This document shows, piece by piece, positions 19,673 through 30,622 of a DNA stretch of 64,000 bases. Within the stretch, counting starts at the first letter, position 1. The number at the start of each line of letters is the position of its first letter. The stretch lies in contig NZ_CP088296.1 in NCBI RefSeq assembly GCF_024666595.1, positions 3,276,501 to 3,340,500 of the forward strand. The letters are read 5' to 3'. The DNA is from Sphingomonas sp. J315 (lineage in GTDB: Bacteria; Pseudomonadota; Alphaproteobacteria; Sphingomonadales; Sphingomonadaceae). The notes below the pieces were generated by a model, which was given only the letters and a program-made list of their open reading frames with translations, had not been told where the DNA came from and searched no databases. Made by a program: the position numbers and the translations under genes.

Positions 19673-20305
19673 ATGGCTGAGAAGAAATCGACGGCGACCA
19701 AGACAGGGGCGGGTGCTGGAAAGACGGGGCGAACATGGCGTCGTACTCCGCCGCCCGAACATACGCCCTCAACTCAGGAATGGATCGATATCGCACGGCG
19801 CACCTTGATTGAGGACGGAATCGTAAGCGTGAAGATCGACCGGCTCGCCAAGACGGTTGGTGTGACCCGTGGCGGGTTTTACTGGCGGTTCAAGGATCAC
19901 ACCGAATTGCTGGGCGCGCTGCTCAAGGATTGGCGGGCGAGTAATACACAACCCATGCTAGACGTTCTTGCCGCGCCGGGAACGGTCGCAGAGCGCTTGT
20001 CGCGGTTGGCGCATCTGTACATCTCCGAGCAGGGATTTAGCCCGGCCTATGACCGGGCGGTGCGTGCCTGGGCCAATTTGTCCGCAGAGGTCGAGGAGGT
20101 CGTGCAGGAGGTCGACGCGATCCGCATCGACGCGATCCAGGCCGTATTCGCCGAGGGCGGGTATGACGAGGACGATGCGATGATCCGCGCGCGCATCGTC
20201 TATTTCCACCAGGTCGGATATTATGCGACGGGGCTCAAGGAATCGCTCGAGCAGCGGCAGGATCTCATTCGTCGCTACGTAAGGGTTTTCACGGGCGCAG
20301 ACTGA
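19673..20305 (+). CDS. TetR/AcrR-family regulator 1
   Basis: A 210-residue DNA-binding repressor candidate. After an unusual 35-residue Lys/Thr/Arg/Pro-rich leader comes a TetR helix-turn-helix (about 38-85): RRTLIEDGIVSVKIDRLAKT, VGVTRGGFYWRFKDHTELL. The C-terminal ligand domain is helical with no recognised ligand signature. GAGG precedes the ATG at 19673. AATACA-N4-TGTATT sites flank this gene on both sides and recur at soxB and at the TonB receptor, so I propose it as their regulator, autoregulated. The effector is unknown; an amino acid or peptide is plausible from the target genes. Confidence 0.9.
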   Translation: MAEKKSTATKTGAGAGKTGRTWRRTPPPEHTPSTQEWIDIARRTLIEDGIVSVKIDRLAKTVGVTRGGFYWRFKDHTELLGALLKDWRASNTQPMLDVLAAPGTVAERLSRLAHLYISEQGFSPAYDRAVRAWANLSAEVEEVVQEVDAIRIDAIQAVFAEGGYDEDDAMIRARIVYFHQVGYYATGLKESLEQRQDLIRRYVRVFTGAD

Positions 20306-20374
20306 ACTAGACCCAACGCCCCGTCCCGGATTTCTGTTTCGCATCCGACTTGACTCCGACCACCGAACCGCTGA

Positions 20375-21397
<1,023 letters not shown>

Positions 21398-21401
21398 CGC
21401 G

Positions 21402-22782
21402 ATGGTCGTGACATCGCCCGTTCGCCCGCGCGATACCCTGTGGGGTCATCCCAAGGGACTCGCCTATCTGGCCTTCGCCGAGGCGTGGGAGCGGTTTTCC
21501 TTCTACGGCATGTCCGCTCTGCTGCTGCTCTACATGCTCCAGCATATTCTGACGCCGGGAGTTGCGGAGAGCGTGCTCGGCTTCTCCGGGTTGCGCGCGG
21601 GGATTGAGGGGCTGACCGGCCCGCTGTCCAATCAGGCGTTCGCCAGCCAGATGTTCAGCCTCTATACCGGGCTGGTCTATTTCACCCCGATCTTCGGCGG
21701 ATTGCTGGCGGATCGCTGGCTGGGTCAGCGGCGCACGGTGCTGCTCGGCGCGGTGCTGATGGCAATCGGTCATTTCCTGATGGCGTTCGAAGGCAGCTTC
21801 CTGTTCGCCATCGTGTTTCTGATCGCGGGGACCGGGTGCCTCAAGGGCAATATCTCGGTCCAGGTCGGCTTCCTCTACGGCGCCGATCAAGGCGCACAGC
21901 GGACGCGCGCCTTTGCGATCTTCTCGGCGGCGATCAATGTCGGCGCATTGCTCGGCCCGTTGCTGTGTGGCGTGCTGGCACAGCTCTATGGCTGGCATGT
22001 CGGGTTCGGCGCGGCGGGTGTGCTGATGCTGATCGCGCTGGCGACCTATCTCGGCGGCTGGCAGCATCTTCCCGCCGATCGCAGGCGGCAGCGGGATGTG
22101 TCGGCGCATGCCCCGCTCAGCGGCGACGATTGGCGACGCGTCGCTGCGTTGCTGTTCCTGGGCGCGATCAGCATCCCGGCCTGCGCCGCCTATTTTCAGG
22201 AGATGAATGCGGGCCTGTTGTTCATCGACGCATCGGTGAATCGGACCTTGTTTGGCTGGGCCGTGCCGACGGCGTCGTTCAATGCGCTCGACGGACTGTT
22301 CTGTATCCTGGCCGTGCCGGTGCTGATTGCGCTGTGGCGCTGGCAGGCGCGGCGCGGTGGTGAGGCGGGCGAGATGGCGAAGCTCGCCATCGGCTATTGC
22401 ATCATCGCGGGCGCGAACCTGATGATGATGGTGCCCGCCGGCTGGGCTGATCGGGGCGAGAGTGTCGGGGCAATCTGGCCGGTGCTGCTCTACGGGCTAA
22501 ACGCGGTTGGCTTCACCTTCTACTGGCCGACCCCTGCTCGCGCTGTTCTCGCGCGCCGCGCCTAGCCAGATCAATTCGACGATGATGGGCACGGTGTTCC
22601 TGTCGGTGTTCCTCGGAAATCTGCTCGTCGGCCATGTCGCGACCTTGTGGGAAAGGATGCCGCATGCGCAGTTCTTCGCGCTGAACGCGGCGTTTGCGGG
22701 CGGGGCGTGCGTTGTCATGCTGCTCGTCGCCCGACCGATTTCGCGGCTGCTGACTGCCAGGATTTCCGCAGGGAATCGGTGA
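21402..22782 (+). CDS. POT-family peptide transporter (apparent frameshift)
   Basis: A proton-dependent oligopeptide transporter (POT/PTR family) in the inner membrane for di- and tripeptides. The signature EAWERFSFYGMSALLLLYM is near the N-terminus, with FGGLLADRWLGQRRTVLLG and GTGCLKGNISVQVGFLY following. The frame breaks near the C-terminus at 22531-22534, where one C too many stands; removing it gives FYWPTLLALFSRAAPSQINS and a normal 459-residue protein. It follows pip by four bases. The last base pairs lead to an operator and the TonB receptor. Probably a sequencing error. Confidence 0.9.
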
Positions 22783-22800
22783 AATTTCGATGACGGTTTA

Positions 22801-22828
22801 TTGACAATACATTGATGTATTGTAGAAC
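22801..22828 (+). promoter_or_regulatory. promoter with type-1 operator for TonB receptor
   Basis: TTGACA (22801-22806), a 16-base spacer and TAGAAC (22823-22828) form a sigma-70-like promoter. The spacer holds the perfect palindrome ACAATACAT-TG-ATGTATTGT, with core AATACATTGATGTATT at 22806-22821. A repressor bound here would sit between -35 and -10. Confidence 0.75.
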
Positions 22829-22994
22829 GACTCACACGGGGGTTTGAGAGGACTCCAAAGGCGGCGGGGATCGTCAGGCTACAGGCACTGCAACTGCGCG
22901 GACACCGTTCGCGCGGACCGGACGATCTCGCCCGGACGTCATGATTACCGTTGCGTCGCAACGGCTTGTATCGGCTCAACAAGAGGAGGTTTGT

Positions 22995-25394
22995 GTGGCA
23001 CTAAGGGGGGTTATTGCGACCTTGGTCGCAGGCGTTTCGACGCTTGGCTTCGGTTCGGCAGCTGCCGCACAGGATGCTCCGGTCGCGGCGAGCGAGGTCG
23101 AGGAAGTCGTCGTCACGGCCCGCTTTCGGCAGGAATCGGTTCAGGATATCGGCGGCAGCGTCACGGCGCTGGGCGGCGACGATCTGCAAAAGTCCGGCAT
23201 CGTCGATTTCGAGGATCTGGCTGGCCGGGTCGCGGGCGTCGAGATGCTCGATCGCGGCCCGAATACCAACGAAATCAACATCCGCGGCGTGACCAACAGC
23301 ACCCAGGTCTCCGGCAACGCGCTGCAGCCGCTGGTTTCGATCATGGTCGATGATGTTTCGGTCGCATCCTCCTCCGCGTCGCAGCGCGACTTCAACTTCT
23401 TCGACTTCGATCGCGTCGAAATTCTGCGCGGGCCACAGCCGACCTATTTCGGCGAAGGCGCAATGGGCGGCGTGATCCGCTATTTCGCTGCCGACCCCGA
23501 TCTCGACGGCAAGACCTTCTCCGGAACGTGGAGCGGCGGCGCGAGCGTCACCGATCATGGCGGTTTCAACTATCGCGTCGAAAATGCGTCGAGCTTGATC
23601 CTCGTCCCAGGCAAGCTGGGGATCCGCGCGATCGGCTTCTACCGCAAGGATGACGGTTATATCGACAATCTGGGGCTCAACCAGAAGGACATGAACGATT
23701 TCGAGTCCTATGGCGGCCGCGCGATCATTCTGGCCAAGCCGACCGACGAACTCACCATCCGCCTCGCCGCGCATTTCGGTCGCGACGATATCGGCGAGTT
23801 GAACTTCATCAATCCGTCGACGATCGGCGACAGTGTCGGAAGTGAAGACCTGATCGCGCCGTCACTCAGCCTGATCGACGGGCTGAACCAGGACGATTTC
23901 GAGCTGTATAGCGGCAAGATCACCTACAATTCCGGCCCGATCACGCTTGAATCCATCACCGGTCTCTACCATCGCCGCCGTCAGGCCGAGACGTTCAGCT
24001 CGGCTTACACCTATGGGTTTCAGGGGTTCTTCAACGCCTTCCCGCCGTTCAACACGGCGAGCAACCTGTTGTCGTCAGACCTGACGGCGATCGCCCAGAC
24101 GCGGAGCAGGGAGCGCGCCGTCTCGCAGGAGTTCCGCTTCGTCACGGATTTCGACTCGCCGCTGAATATTGTTGCGGGCGCGTATTTCCAGGACACCAGG
24201 TCGACCGCGACCGCGCTGGTTTCGGGTGACGGCTACGCCAACATCACCGACACCGGATCGACCGAGATCGAGCGCAGCACGACCCAGACCGACACCCGTC
24301 AGTTCTCGGGCTTTGTCGAGCTGAGTTATGCCGCTTCGGATCGTCTGCGGCTGTTTGCGGGTGCGCGCTACGTCAATGAGAAGGTAACTGCGACCCTGGT
24401 CGAGTCCTTCGTCATCGGCATTTTCTCGCCGATCTTCACCAACCCCGGTGACATCTTTGCGCCGGTCTATTTCCCGGTGCCCAATGATGTCGACGCACTG
24501 AACGCGCCGGGCGGCCCGGGCACCAGCTTCGATTTCAAGCTCAACACCTTTCTGCCGCGCGTTGCGGTCGAATATGACGTCAACGATGACGTCATGATCT
24601 ATGGCACGCTGGCCCGCGGCGTGCGCAATGGCGGGCTCAACAGTCCATTCTCTGCACTCGGCTTTGGCCCGGTGGGGTCTCCGGCGTTCAACGACGCGCT
24701 GACCTATGACCAGGACGATGTGGTGACGGGGGAAATCGGCGTGAAGTCACGCCTGATGAACGGTGCCCTGACGCTCAACGTCGCGGCCTTCTATTCCGAC
24801 TTCGACAATCCGCAGATCGGGATCAGCAACCCCGGCGCGCTGACCGCCAACGGGCCGCAGCTGCGGATCTACGGGATCGAGGTCGAGAGCAGCTACAAGG
24901 CCAGCCGCAACCTGTCGCTGTTCTTCAGCGGCAACCTGACCGAGGCCGGCTATAGCGAGGGAATGTCGGTGTTCGCCGTCGCCGGCGCGCCTGCCGACTA
25001 TCAGGATCTCGCCAAGGGCAATCGTCCGCCCAACGTGCCAAAGGTGTCCTTCTCGACCGGCGCGGACTTCAACACGCCGCTGGACGGCGACGATCTGGCG
25101 CTGACCGGTCAGGTCGCGTTCCAATACATCGGCGAGCGCGAAACCTTCCCGCAGAATTTCGCGACCGGCAAGCTGGGGAGCATGGAAATGCTGAACCTGC
25201 GCGTCGGGCTGGAGCGGAAATGGTGGTCGTTGACCGCCTATGTCACCAATGTGCTCAACGATCTGGAGCTGCAGGCGACGACCATCCCGACCAGCTCGGC
25301 GCGACTGGTCAACGGAGTGCTCGACGGTCCGCTCTCCTCCGCCTTCATCAACCGACCACGCACGGCTGGCCTAACCTTCACCGTGCGCTACTAG
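22995..25394 (+). CDS. TonB-dependent receptor (peptide locus)
   Basis: A 799-residue outer-membrane receptor for energised uptake. From the N-terminus: signal peptide (VIATLVAGVSTLGFGSAAAAQ), TonB-box-like EVEEVVVTARFR, a plug domain (about 45-160, with EILRGPQPTYFGEGAMGGVIRY), and a 22-strand-type barrel ending in the aromatic C-terminus GLTFTVRY. The GTG at 22995 has AGGAGGT four bases upstream and starts the signal peptide directly; an ATG at 22941 adds 18 atypical residues. The operator-bearing promoter lies upstream. Surrounding peptidases suggest a peptide-like substrate. Confidence 0.92.
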   Translation: MALRGVIATLVAGVSTLGFGSAAAAQDAPVAASEVEEVVVTARFRQESVQDIGGSVTALGGDDLQKSGIVDFEDLAGRVAGVEMLDRGPNTNEINIRGVTNSTQVSGNALQPLVSIMVDDVSVASSSASQRDFNFFDFDRVEILRGPQPTYFGEGAMGGVIRYFAADPDLDGKTFSGTWSGGASVTDHGGFNYRVENASSLILVPGKLGIRAIGFYRKDDGYIDNLGLNQKDMNDFESYGGRAIILAKPTDELTIRLAAHFGRDDIGELNFINPSTIGDSVGSEDLIAPSLSLIDGLNQDDFELYSGKITYNSGPITLESITGLYHRRRQAETFSSAYTYGFQGFFNAFPPFNTASNLLSSDLTAIAQTRSRERAVSQEFRFVTDFDSPLNIVAGAYFQDTRSTATALVSGDGYANITDTGSTEIERSTTQTDTRQFSGFVELSYAASDRLRLFAGARYVNEKVTATLVESFVIGIFSPIFTNPGDIFAPVYFPVPNDVDALNAPGGPGTSFDFKLNTFLPRVAVEYDVNDDVMIYGTLARGVRNGGLNSPFSALGFGPVGSPAFNDALTYDQDDVVTGEIGVKSRLMNGALTLNVAAFYSDFDNPQIGISNPGALTANGPQLRIYGIEVESSYKASRNLSLFFSGNLTEAGYSEGMSVFAVAGAPADYQDLAKGNRPPNVPKVSFSTGADFNTPLDGDDLALTGQVAFQYIGERETFPQNFATGKLGSMEMLNLRVGLERKWWSLTAYVTNVLNDLELQATTIPTSSARLVNGVLDGPLSSAFINRPRTAGLTFTVRY

Positions 25395-25466
25395 GGATGC
25401 TCCTACTGGCGGCGGCCCGTGCTTGCGCGGGTCGCCGTTCCTTCTGACAGGCCGAGGATTGTATCG

Positions 25467-27871
25467 ATGCTGTTCGATGTCGGGCGTAGTGTTGTGGTCG
25501 CAGTGATCGCAGTCGGCCTTGCCCTTACGCTCCCAGCGGCAGCGCAGACCGACGCTCCCGTAACCGCAGCCGATATCGAGCGCGCGTCGCAATTCTACCC
25601 CGCCAATGTCCGCAAGCTGGTGCGCAACGCCGCGCCGATGCCCAACTGGATCGGCCAAAGCGACCATTTCTGGTACCGGCATGAGGTTGAGGGCGGCGTC
25701 CGCTTCGTCACCGTCAACGCCGCGACCGGAAAGGCCGAGCCGTCGTTCGATCACGCGAGCGTGGCCGCGATGCTGTCGCGCGAACTGGGCCGCGCGGTCG
25801 CACCGATCCAGCTGCCGTTCGGCGCGATCAGCTACTCCGCTGACCTCAAGACCGTTACCTTCACCGCCGACAAGCGGACCTTCGCGTGCAACCGCGCGGC
25901 GACCCGATGCAGCGACACGTCCGCCGCTGCCACAGACCCCGCGACCGTAGCGTCGCCGGACGGGCGTCGGGCATTGTTCGAGCGCGACCATAATCTCTGG
26001 CTGCGCGACGTCACGACCGGCGCGGAACGGGCACTGACAAGCGATGGAAGCACCGACTTTCCCTATCGCTACACCGCCTACAAGACGACCTTTGTCGAGG
26101 AACGGCGCGGGCAGGCGCAGCCGGTCTATCCCGGTGCGACCTGGTCGCCCGACGGGCGTTATATCCTCGCCATCCGCACCGACGATCGCGGGGTGAAGAC
26201 CGCACCCTATGTCACCGAATTTCTTCCCCCGGACGCGCCGCGCCCGATCGCGCACCAGATGCCGATGCCGACCCCGGCAGACGCGCCGGAGAAGCGCTAT
26301 CACCTCGTGCTGATCGACCTCAAGGACGGTGGCACCGTGCCGGTCGATGGCGGGGCATTGGGGTTCAACGACTATGCCCCCTATTGGGCGCTGGTCGGCG
26401 AGCCGGGCTGGGATATCAGCGATAACACGCTCTACCTCGCCACATCGACGCGCGATTCCCGCGCACTCGGGCTGGTCGCGGTCGATCTCGATAGCGGCAA
26501 GAGCCGGACCGTGGTGGAAGAGCGTGACGCGCAGTTCCTCAACCTCAACCCGTTCGACTATCACGTCCCCAATGTCCGCCTGCTGGCGCAGCGCGATGAA
26601 ATCCTGTGGTGGTCACAGCGCAGCGGGTGGGGGGCATCTCTATCGCTATGACGCAAAGACCGGCGCGCTGAAGAATGCAGTGACCACCGGCGACTGGTCG
26701 GTGTTCGATATCGTCCATGTCGATGAGGCGGCGGGGCTGGTCTATTTCACAGCGGGCGGGCGCGAAGCGGGGCGCAATCCCTATTACCGCCACCTCTACC
26801 GCGTCGGGCTCGATGGCGGCACGCCGGAGCTGCTGACGCCCGAGGACGCCGATCACAGCTTCACCAACTATCCCGCGCGCGGCCTCAACGGCCACTGGGA
26901 TACGCCCGCCGCGCGGATGTCGCCGAGCGGGCGCTACATCGTCGATACGCATTCGACGATCGCCGCACCCCCGGCGACGGTGATCCGCGCAGCGAATGGC
27001 CGGCTGGTCGCGAAGCTGGTCGAGGCGGACGCCAGCGCGCTGCTGGCGACCGGCTGGACGCCGCCCGAGCGGCTGGTCGCGAAGAGCACCGACGGCAAGC
27101 ACGACATTTACGGCGTGCTGCTCAAGCCGACCAATTTCGATCCAACGAAGCGCTATCCGGTGATCGAGCAGATCTATGCCGGGCCACAAGTATCGTTCGC
27201 GCCACAGGGGTTCACCGACGCGCTCGCAGGTCGCGCCGCCTATATGCAGGCGCTCGCCGAACTCGGCTTCGTCATCATCGTCCAGGACGGGCGCGGCACG
27301 CCCCGGCGGTCGCGCGATTTCCATATGTCGCCGATGGCGGACGAGGATTCTGATCGCGCTGTCCGATCATGTCGCGGGCATCCGCGCTGCGGCGCGCACC
27401 CGGCCCTATCTGGACCTCGACCGCGTCGGGATCACCGGCATCTCGTTCGGCGGCTATGCCTCGGCACGGGCGATGTTCCTGTTCCCTGATTTCTACAAGG
27501 CGGCGGTGTCCATCGCCGGGCCGCATGATTACCGCACGATGATTTCGTCGATTTCGCTCGAGCGATTCTTCGGCGTCCCGGGGGAGCCGGGCGACAGCTA
27601 CACACGGGTCGACAATCTACACCTCGCCGACCGGCTTAAGGGCAAGCTAATGCTGGTCACAGGCGATATCGATCAGAATGTGCCGTTCAACCAGACCGTC
27701 GCGCTGGCGGATGCACTGAACAAGGCGGGTAAGGACTATGATCTGGTGCTGATGCCCAATGCCGCGCACGATGTCGGCTATCAACCCTATGTAGCGCGGC
27801 GGCTCGCGGGATATTTTCTGCGCCATCTCAAGGGGCAGGAACCGGTGCCGTTCGCGCAACCGTCGAAATAG
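25467..27871 (+). CDS. S9-family (DPP IV-like) peptidase (two apparent frameshifts)
   Basis: A secreted serine peptidase with signal peptide (VAVIAVGLALTLPAAAQ), an eight-bladed-propeller N-terminal domain (DPPIV_N) and an alpha/beta-hydrolase catalytic domain. The triad is Ser in GITGISFGGYASARA, Asp in VTGDIDQNVPFNQT and His in MPNAAHDVGYQP. Two frame breaks: an extra G in the run of six at 26629-26634 and an extra T near 27348-27349. Repaired length is about 800 residues. Such enzymes release dipeptides, often X-Pro. It follows the TonB receptor by about 70 bases and probably makes dipeptides for the POT transporter. The second break, outside a long run, could be real. Confidence 0.87.
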
Positions 27872-27894
27872 ATCTGGCCGATGGAGATTGACCC

Positions 27895-29013
27895 GTGACG
27901 ATTGACCTAAACCGCCGCGGCATGATGAAACTCGCAGGCGGCGGGTTGTTCGTTGCGGCGACGGGAGCCCCGACCTCCGGATCGGCGACGCAGCCCGCCG
28001 CGGCTCCCTCCACCACCCCGATCGTCGTGGACGGGTGCAGCCCATCGGCACCGACCGCCCATTATCTGTCGCTGTTGCGCAAGGGCGGCGTGGACAGCTG
28101 GAGCGTCTCGATGCTCCCGACCTTGCTTCAGATGTCGGCGCTGCACGAATTCGTCGACAAGCATTCCAAGGAGGTTGGGATCGCAAAGACCGCAGGCGAC
28201 ATCCGGCGGTTGAAGGCGGAGGGTAAGATCTCGCTCACCATCGGGTGGCAGGAAGCCGATCTGTTCGCGATGAAGGGCGAGAGCGATTGGTGGTCGAAAC
28301 CCCCCAAGACGACGATGCGGCTGTTCTACGAAGCCGGGCTGCGCGTCGTCGGGCTGATCTACAACCTCACCAACCAGTTCGCCGGGGGCTGTCTCGACCC
28401 GCATATCGGCCTGACCAAGGCGGGTCGGGTGATGGTCGCGGAGATGCAGAAGCTCGGCATCCTCGTCGATGTCGGCGGGCATATGGGCGAACAGTCGAGC
28501 CTCGACGTAATCGCGATGGCTGAGCGCCCGGTCGTCGCCACCCATTCCAACCTCGCCGCGCTCAACCCCAATCCGCGCAACACGTCGAATCGCGTGATCG
28601 AGGGGATCGCGAAGACCGGCGGCTTGTTCGGGGTCAGCGCGATTGACCCGTTCATGAGCTGGAGCAGCACGGACGCGGGCAAGCGCACCCAGCCCAGGGT
28701 CCGCGCCAATGTGAAGCGTTATGTCGACGAGCTGGACTATCTGAAGAAGCTGGTGGGCGTCGACCATATCGGCATCGGCGGTGACTTCACCGTCGGCTCG
28801 ACCTCGAAAATTGTCCCCGACGAGTCCTTCGCCTTCCCGCCCGAAATGACCTATGTCCAGGACCCGATCCAGTATGCGCAGGGGTTCGAGGATATCTCGA
28901 AACTCCCCGCCGTGCGCGCCGAGATGGTCGCGCGCGGCTGGCGCAAGGAAGAGATCGACAAGGTGATGGGCGAGAACTGGATGCGCGTCTATGCGGCGAC
29001 CATCGGTGCCTGA
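27895..29013 (+). CDS. M19 membrane dipeptidase-like protein lacking HxD motif
   Basis: A 372-residue protein of the renal/membrane dipeptidase (M19) family. The N-terminus carries a Tat-type signal (NRRGMMKLAGGGLFVAATG). Two family zinc-ligand regions are present: VDVGGHMGEQSSLD and VVATHSNLAALNPNPRNTS, and GIGGDFTVGS is recognisable. The usual first metal motif DGHxD is replaced by VDGCSPSAPTAHY, so two expected zinc ligands are missing. It may bind one metal, act on a different substrate, or be inactive. The start is GTG 27895 with GGAG nine bases upstream. It sits between the S9 peptidase and an Lrp regulator. Confidence 0.85.
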   Translation: MTIDLNRRGMMKLAGGGLFVAATGAPTSGSATQPAAAPSTTPIVVDGCSPSAPTAHYLSLLRKGGVDSWSVSMLPTLLQMSALHEFVDKHSKEVGIAKTAGDIRRLKAEGKISLTIGWQEADLFAMKGESDWWSKPPKTTMRLFYEAGLRVVGLIYNLTNQFAGGCLDPHIGLTKAGRVMVAEMQKLGILVDVGGHMGEQSSLDVIAMAERPVVATHSNLAALNPNPRNTSNRVIEGIAKTGGLFGVSAIDPFMSWSSTDAGKRTQPRVRANVKRYVDELDYLKKLVGVDHIGIGGDFTVGSTSKIVPDESFAFPPEMTYVQDPIQYAQGFEDISKLPAVRAEMVARGWRKEEIDKVMGENWMRVYAATIGA

Positions 29014-29022
29014 CCTCCGCTG

Positions 29023-29493
29023 ATGGCGCGCCCGCTCGACCGGCTGGACATCAGGATCATGGCCGCGCTGGAACGCGACGGGCGGATGACCAAAGCGCAG
29101 CTGTCGGAGGTGGTGGGTCTGTCACCCACACCATGCGGTGCGCGGGTCGCGAAGCTCGAAACGGCGGGGCATATTCGGGGCTATCACGCCGACGTCGCGG
29201 TCGAGCGGGTCACGGGACTCACGCGCTTCACCGTGATCGTCAGTATCCGGGAATGGACACCCGACGCTGCCCGGCGGTTCGAGGAACTGGTCGCGGCCAT
29301 CCCGCAGATTGCCGAGTGCGATGCGGTGTTCGGGGCAGTCGATTTCGTGATGACCGCCTATGCCGCAGACGAGAGCGATTGCCGCGCGCTGCTCGCGCCA
29401 CTCGATGCGATCGGGCTCGATTGCACGTTGTTGCCGGTATCGCGCGCGGTGCGTGCGCCGCACGACGTGTCGCTGACGACGCTGCTGGAATGA
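29023..29493 (+). CDS. Lrp/AsnC-family regulator A
   Basis: A 156-residue feast/famine regulator: N-terminal winged helix-turn-helix (LDRLDIRIMAALERDGRMTK, LSEVVGLSPTPCGARVAKLE) and a C-terminal RAM ligand domain (TRFTVIVSIREWTPDAARRF). Such proteins sense amino acids as octamers. It begins ten bases after the M19 gene and is about 45% similar by eye to the second Lrp at 33231, sharing LSPTPC and AGHIRGYHAD. The position suggests control of the dipeptide/D-amino-acid genes by an amino-acid product. Confidence 0.92.
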   Translation: MARPLDRLDIRIMAALERDGRMTKAQLSEVVGLSPTPCGARVAKLETAGHIRGYHADVAVERVTGLTRFTVIVSIREWTPDAARRFEELVAAIPQIAECDAVFGAVDFVMTAYAADESDCRALLAPLDAIGLDCTLLPVSRAVRAPHDVSLTTLLE

Positions 29494-29606
29494 CGACCCC
29501 GACCGACAGGCGAAGCTGCTGTTTCGGCGGGCTAATTCAGACGCAATTCCGGGGCGCTTTCCGCTAGCTGAGGTGGCGCGACCCATAGTCGAAATCGAGG
29601 AATGAA

Positions 29607-30622
29607 ATGATCGAGCTGCGCAAACCCTATGTCCTGTTCGTCGGCGATGTCGTCAAACCGCTGCACGCCAAGACCGGTTTCGGTATCCGCGACTGGGCGC
29701 GCGACGCTTGTCTCGGCCAGTATCGGTTGAGCGATCAGGCCGCCGACCTGGGCCTGCCAGACCTCGATGTCGCGACTGCCGTCCGGAAGGGTGCGGGGTC
29801 GCTGGTCGTCGCGGTCGCGCCGGTCGGCGGACAGATCCCGGCGGCGTGGCACGCGGCGCTGGTGGCCGCGGCGCGCGGCGGGCTCGACATCGTGAGCGGA
29901 ATGCACACCCGGCTTGCCGAAGTTCCCGGTCTCCCCAATGCGGCGCAGGCAGCGGGCGCGCGGCTGATCGACGTTCGCGTGCCGCCGGCCGATATCAAGA
30001 CCGCCACCGGCCGCAAGCGCACCGGCAAGCGCATCCTCACTGTCGGAACCGATTGCGCGCTCGGCAAGAAATACACCGCGCTCGCGCTGACCCGGGCGTT
30101 GCGCGACGCCGGTGCGGATGTTGATTTCCGTGCGACCGGCCAGACCGGGATCATCATTGCGGGCGCGGGCATTCCGATGGACGCGGTGGTTTCCGACTTC
30201 ATCGCGGGTGCCGCCGAAGCTCTGTCGCCCGACGCCGCCGACGATCATTGGGACGTGATCGAGGGGCAGGGGCGATCCATCACCCCGCCTTTGCCGGGGT
30301 GACGTTGGGCATCATTCACGGGTCGCAGCCCGACGTGCTGGTGCTGTGCCATGAGCCGGGCCGCACGCATTTCCATTCGATGACCGACTTCCCGGTGCGT
30401 TCGCTGACCGAGGTCGCCGAAACCTGCCTCGCCGCCGCGCGGGTGACCAATCCGGAGGCGCGGCTGGGCGCGGTCAGCCTGAACACGGCGAAGCTCGACG
30501 ATGCCGCCTGCGCCGACGCACTGGCGCGCGCCAGCGACGAGATGGGCGTGCCTGCCTTCGATCCGATACGCACATCGATGGATCGCGCGGTCGCGTCGAT
30601 CCTGGGGCGGCCCTATGACTAA
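29607..30622 (+). CDS. DUF1611 P-loop protein (apparent frameshift)
   Basis: A DUF1611 protein with a Rossmann-like N-terminal domain and a P-loop domain containing VGTDCALGKKYTALALTRAL (Walker A-like). Relatives commonly lie beside dipeptide epimerases; the reaction is not settled, and an N-acyl or amino-acid ligase/kinase role is sometimes assumed. The frame breaks at 30269-30272 (four Gs, five needed), after which GAIHHPAFAGVTLGIIHGSQ continues. Repaired length is about 338 residues. The last eight bases overlap the epimerase start. Confidence 0.85.

Noticed and set aside
19941..19956. AATACACAACCCATGC inside the TetR gene as a fifth type-1 site
   Set aside because: Only the left half matches; the right half is not TGTATT and it is within coding sequence.
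27176..27871. C-terminal part of the S9 peptidase as a separate small hydrolase gene
   Set aside because: It carries only the Ser-Asp-His end of the S9 catalytic domain and continues the upstream frame exactly after a one-base correction.
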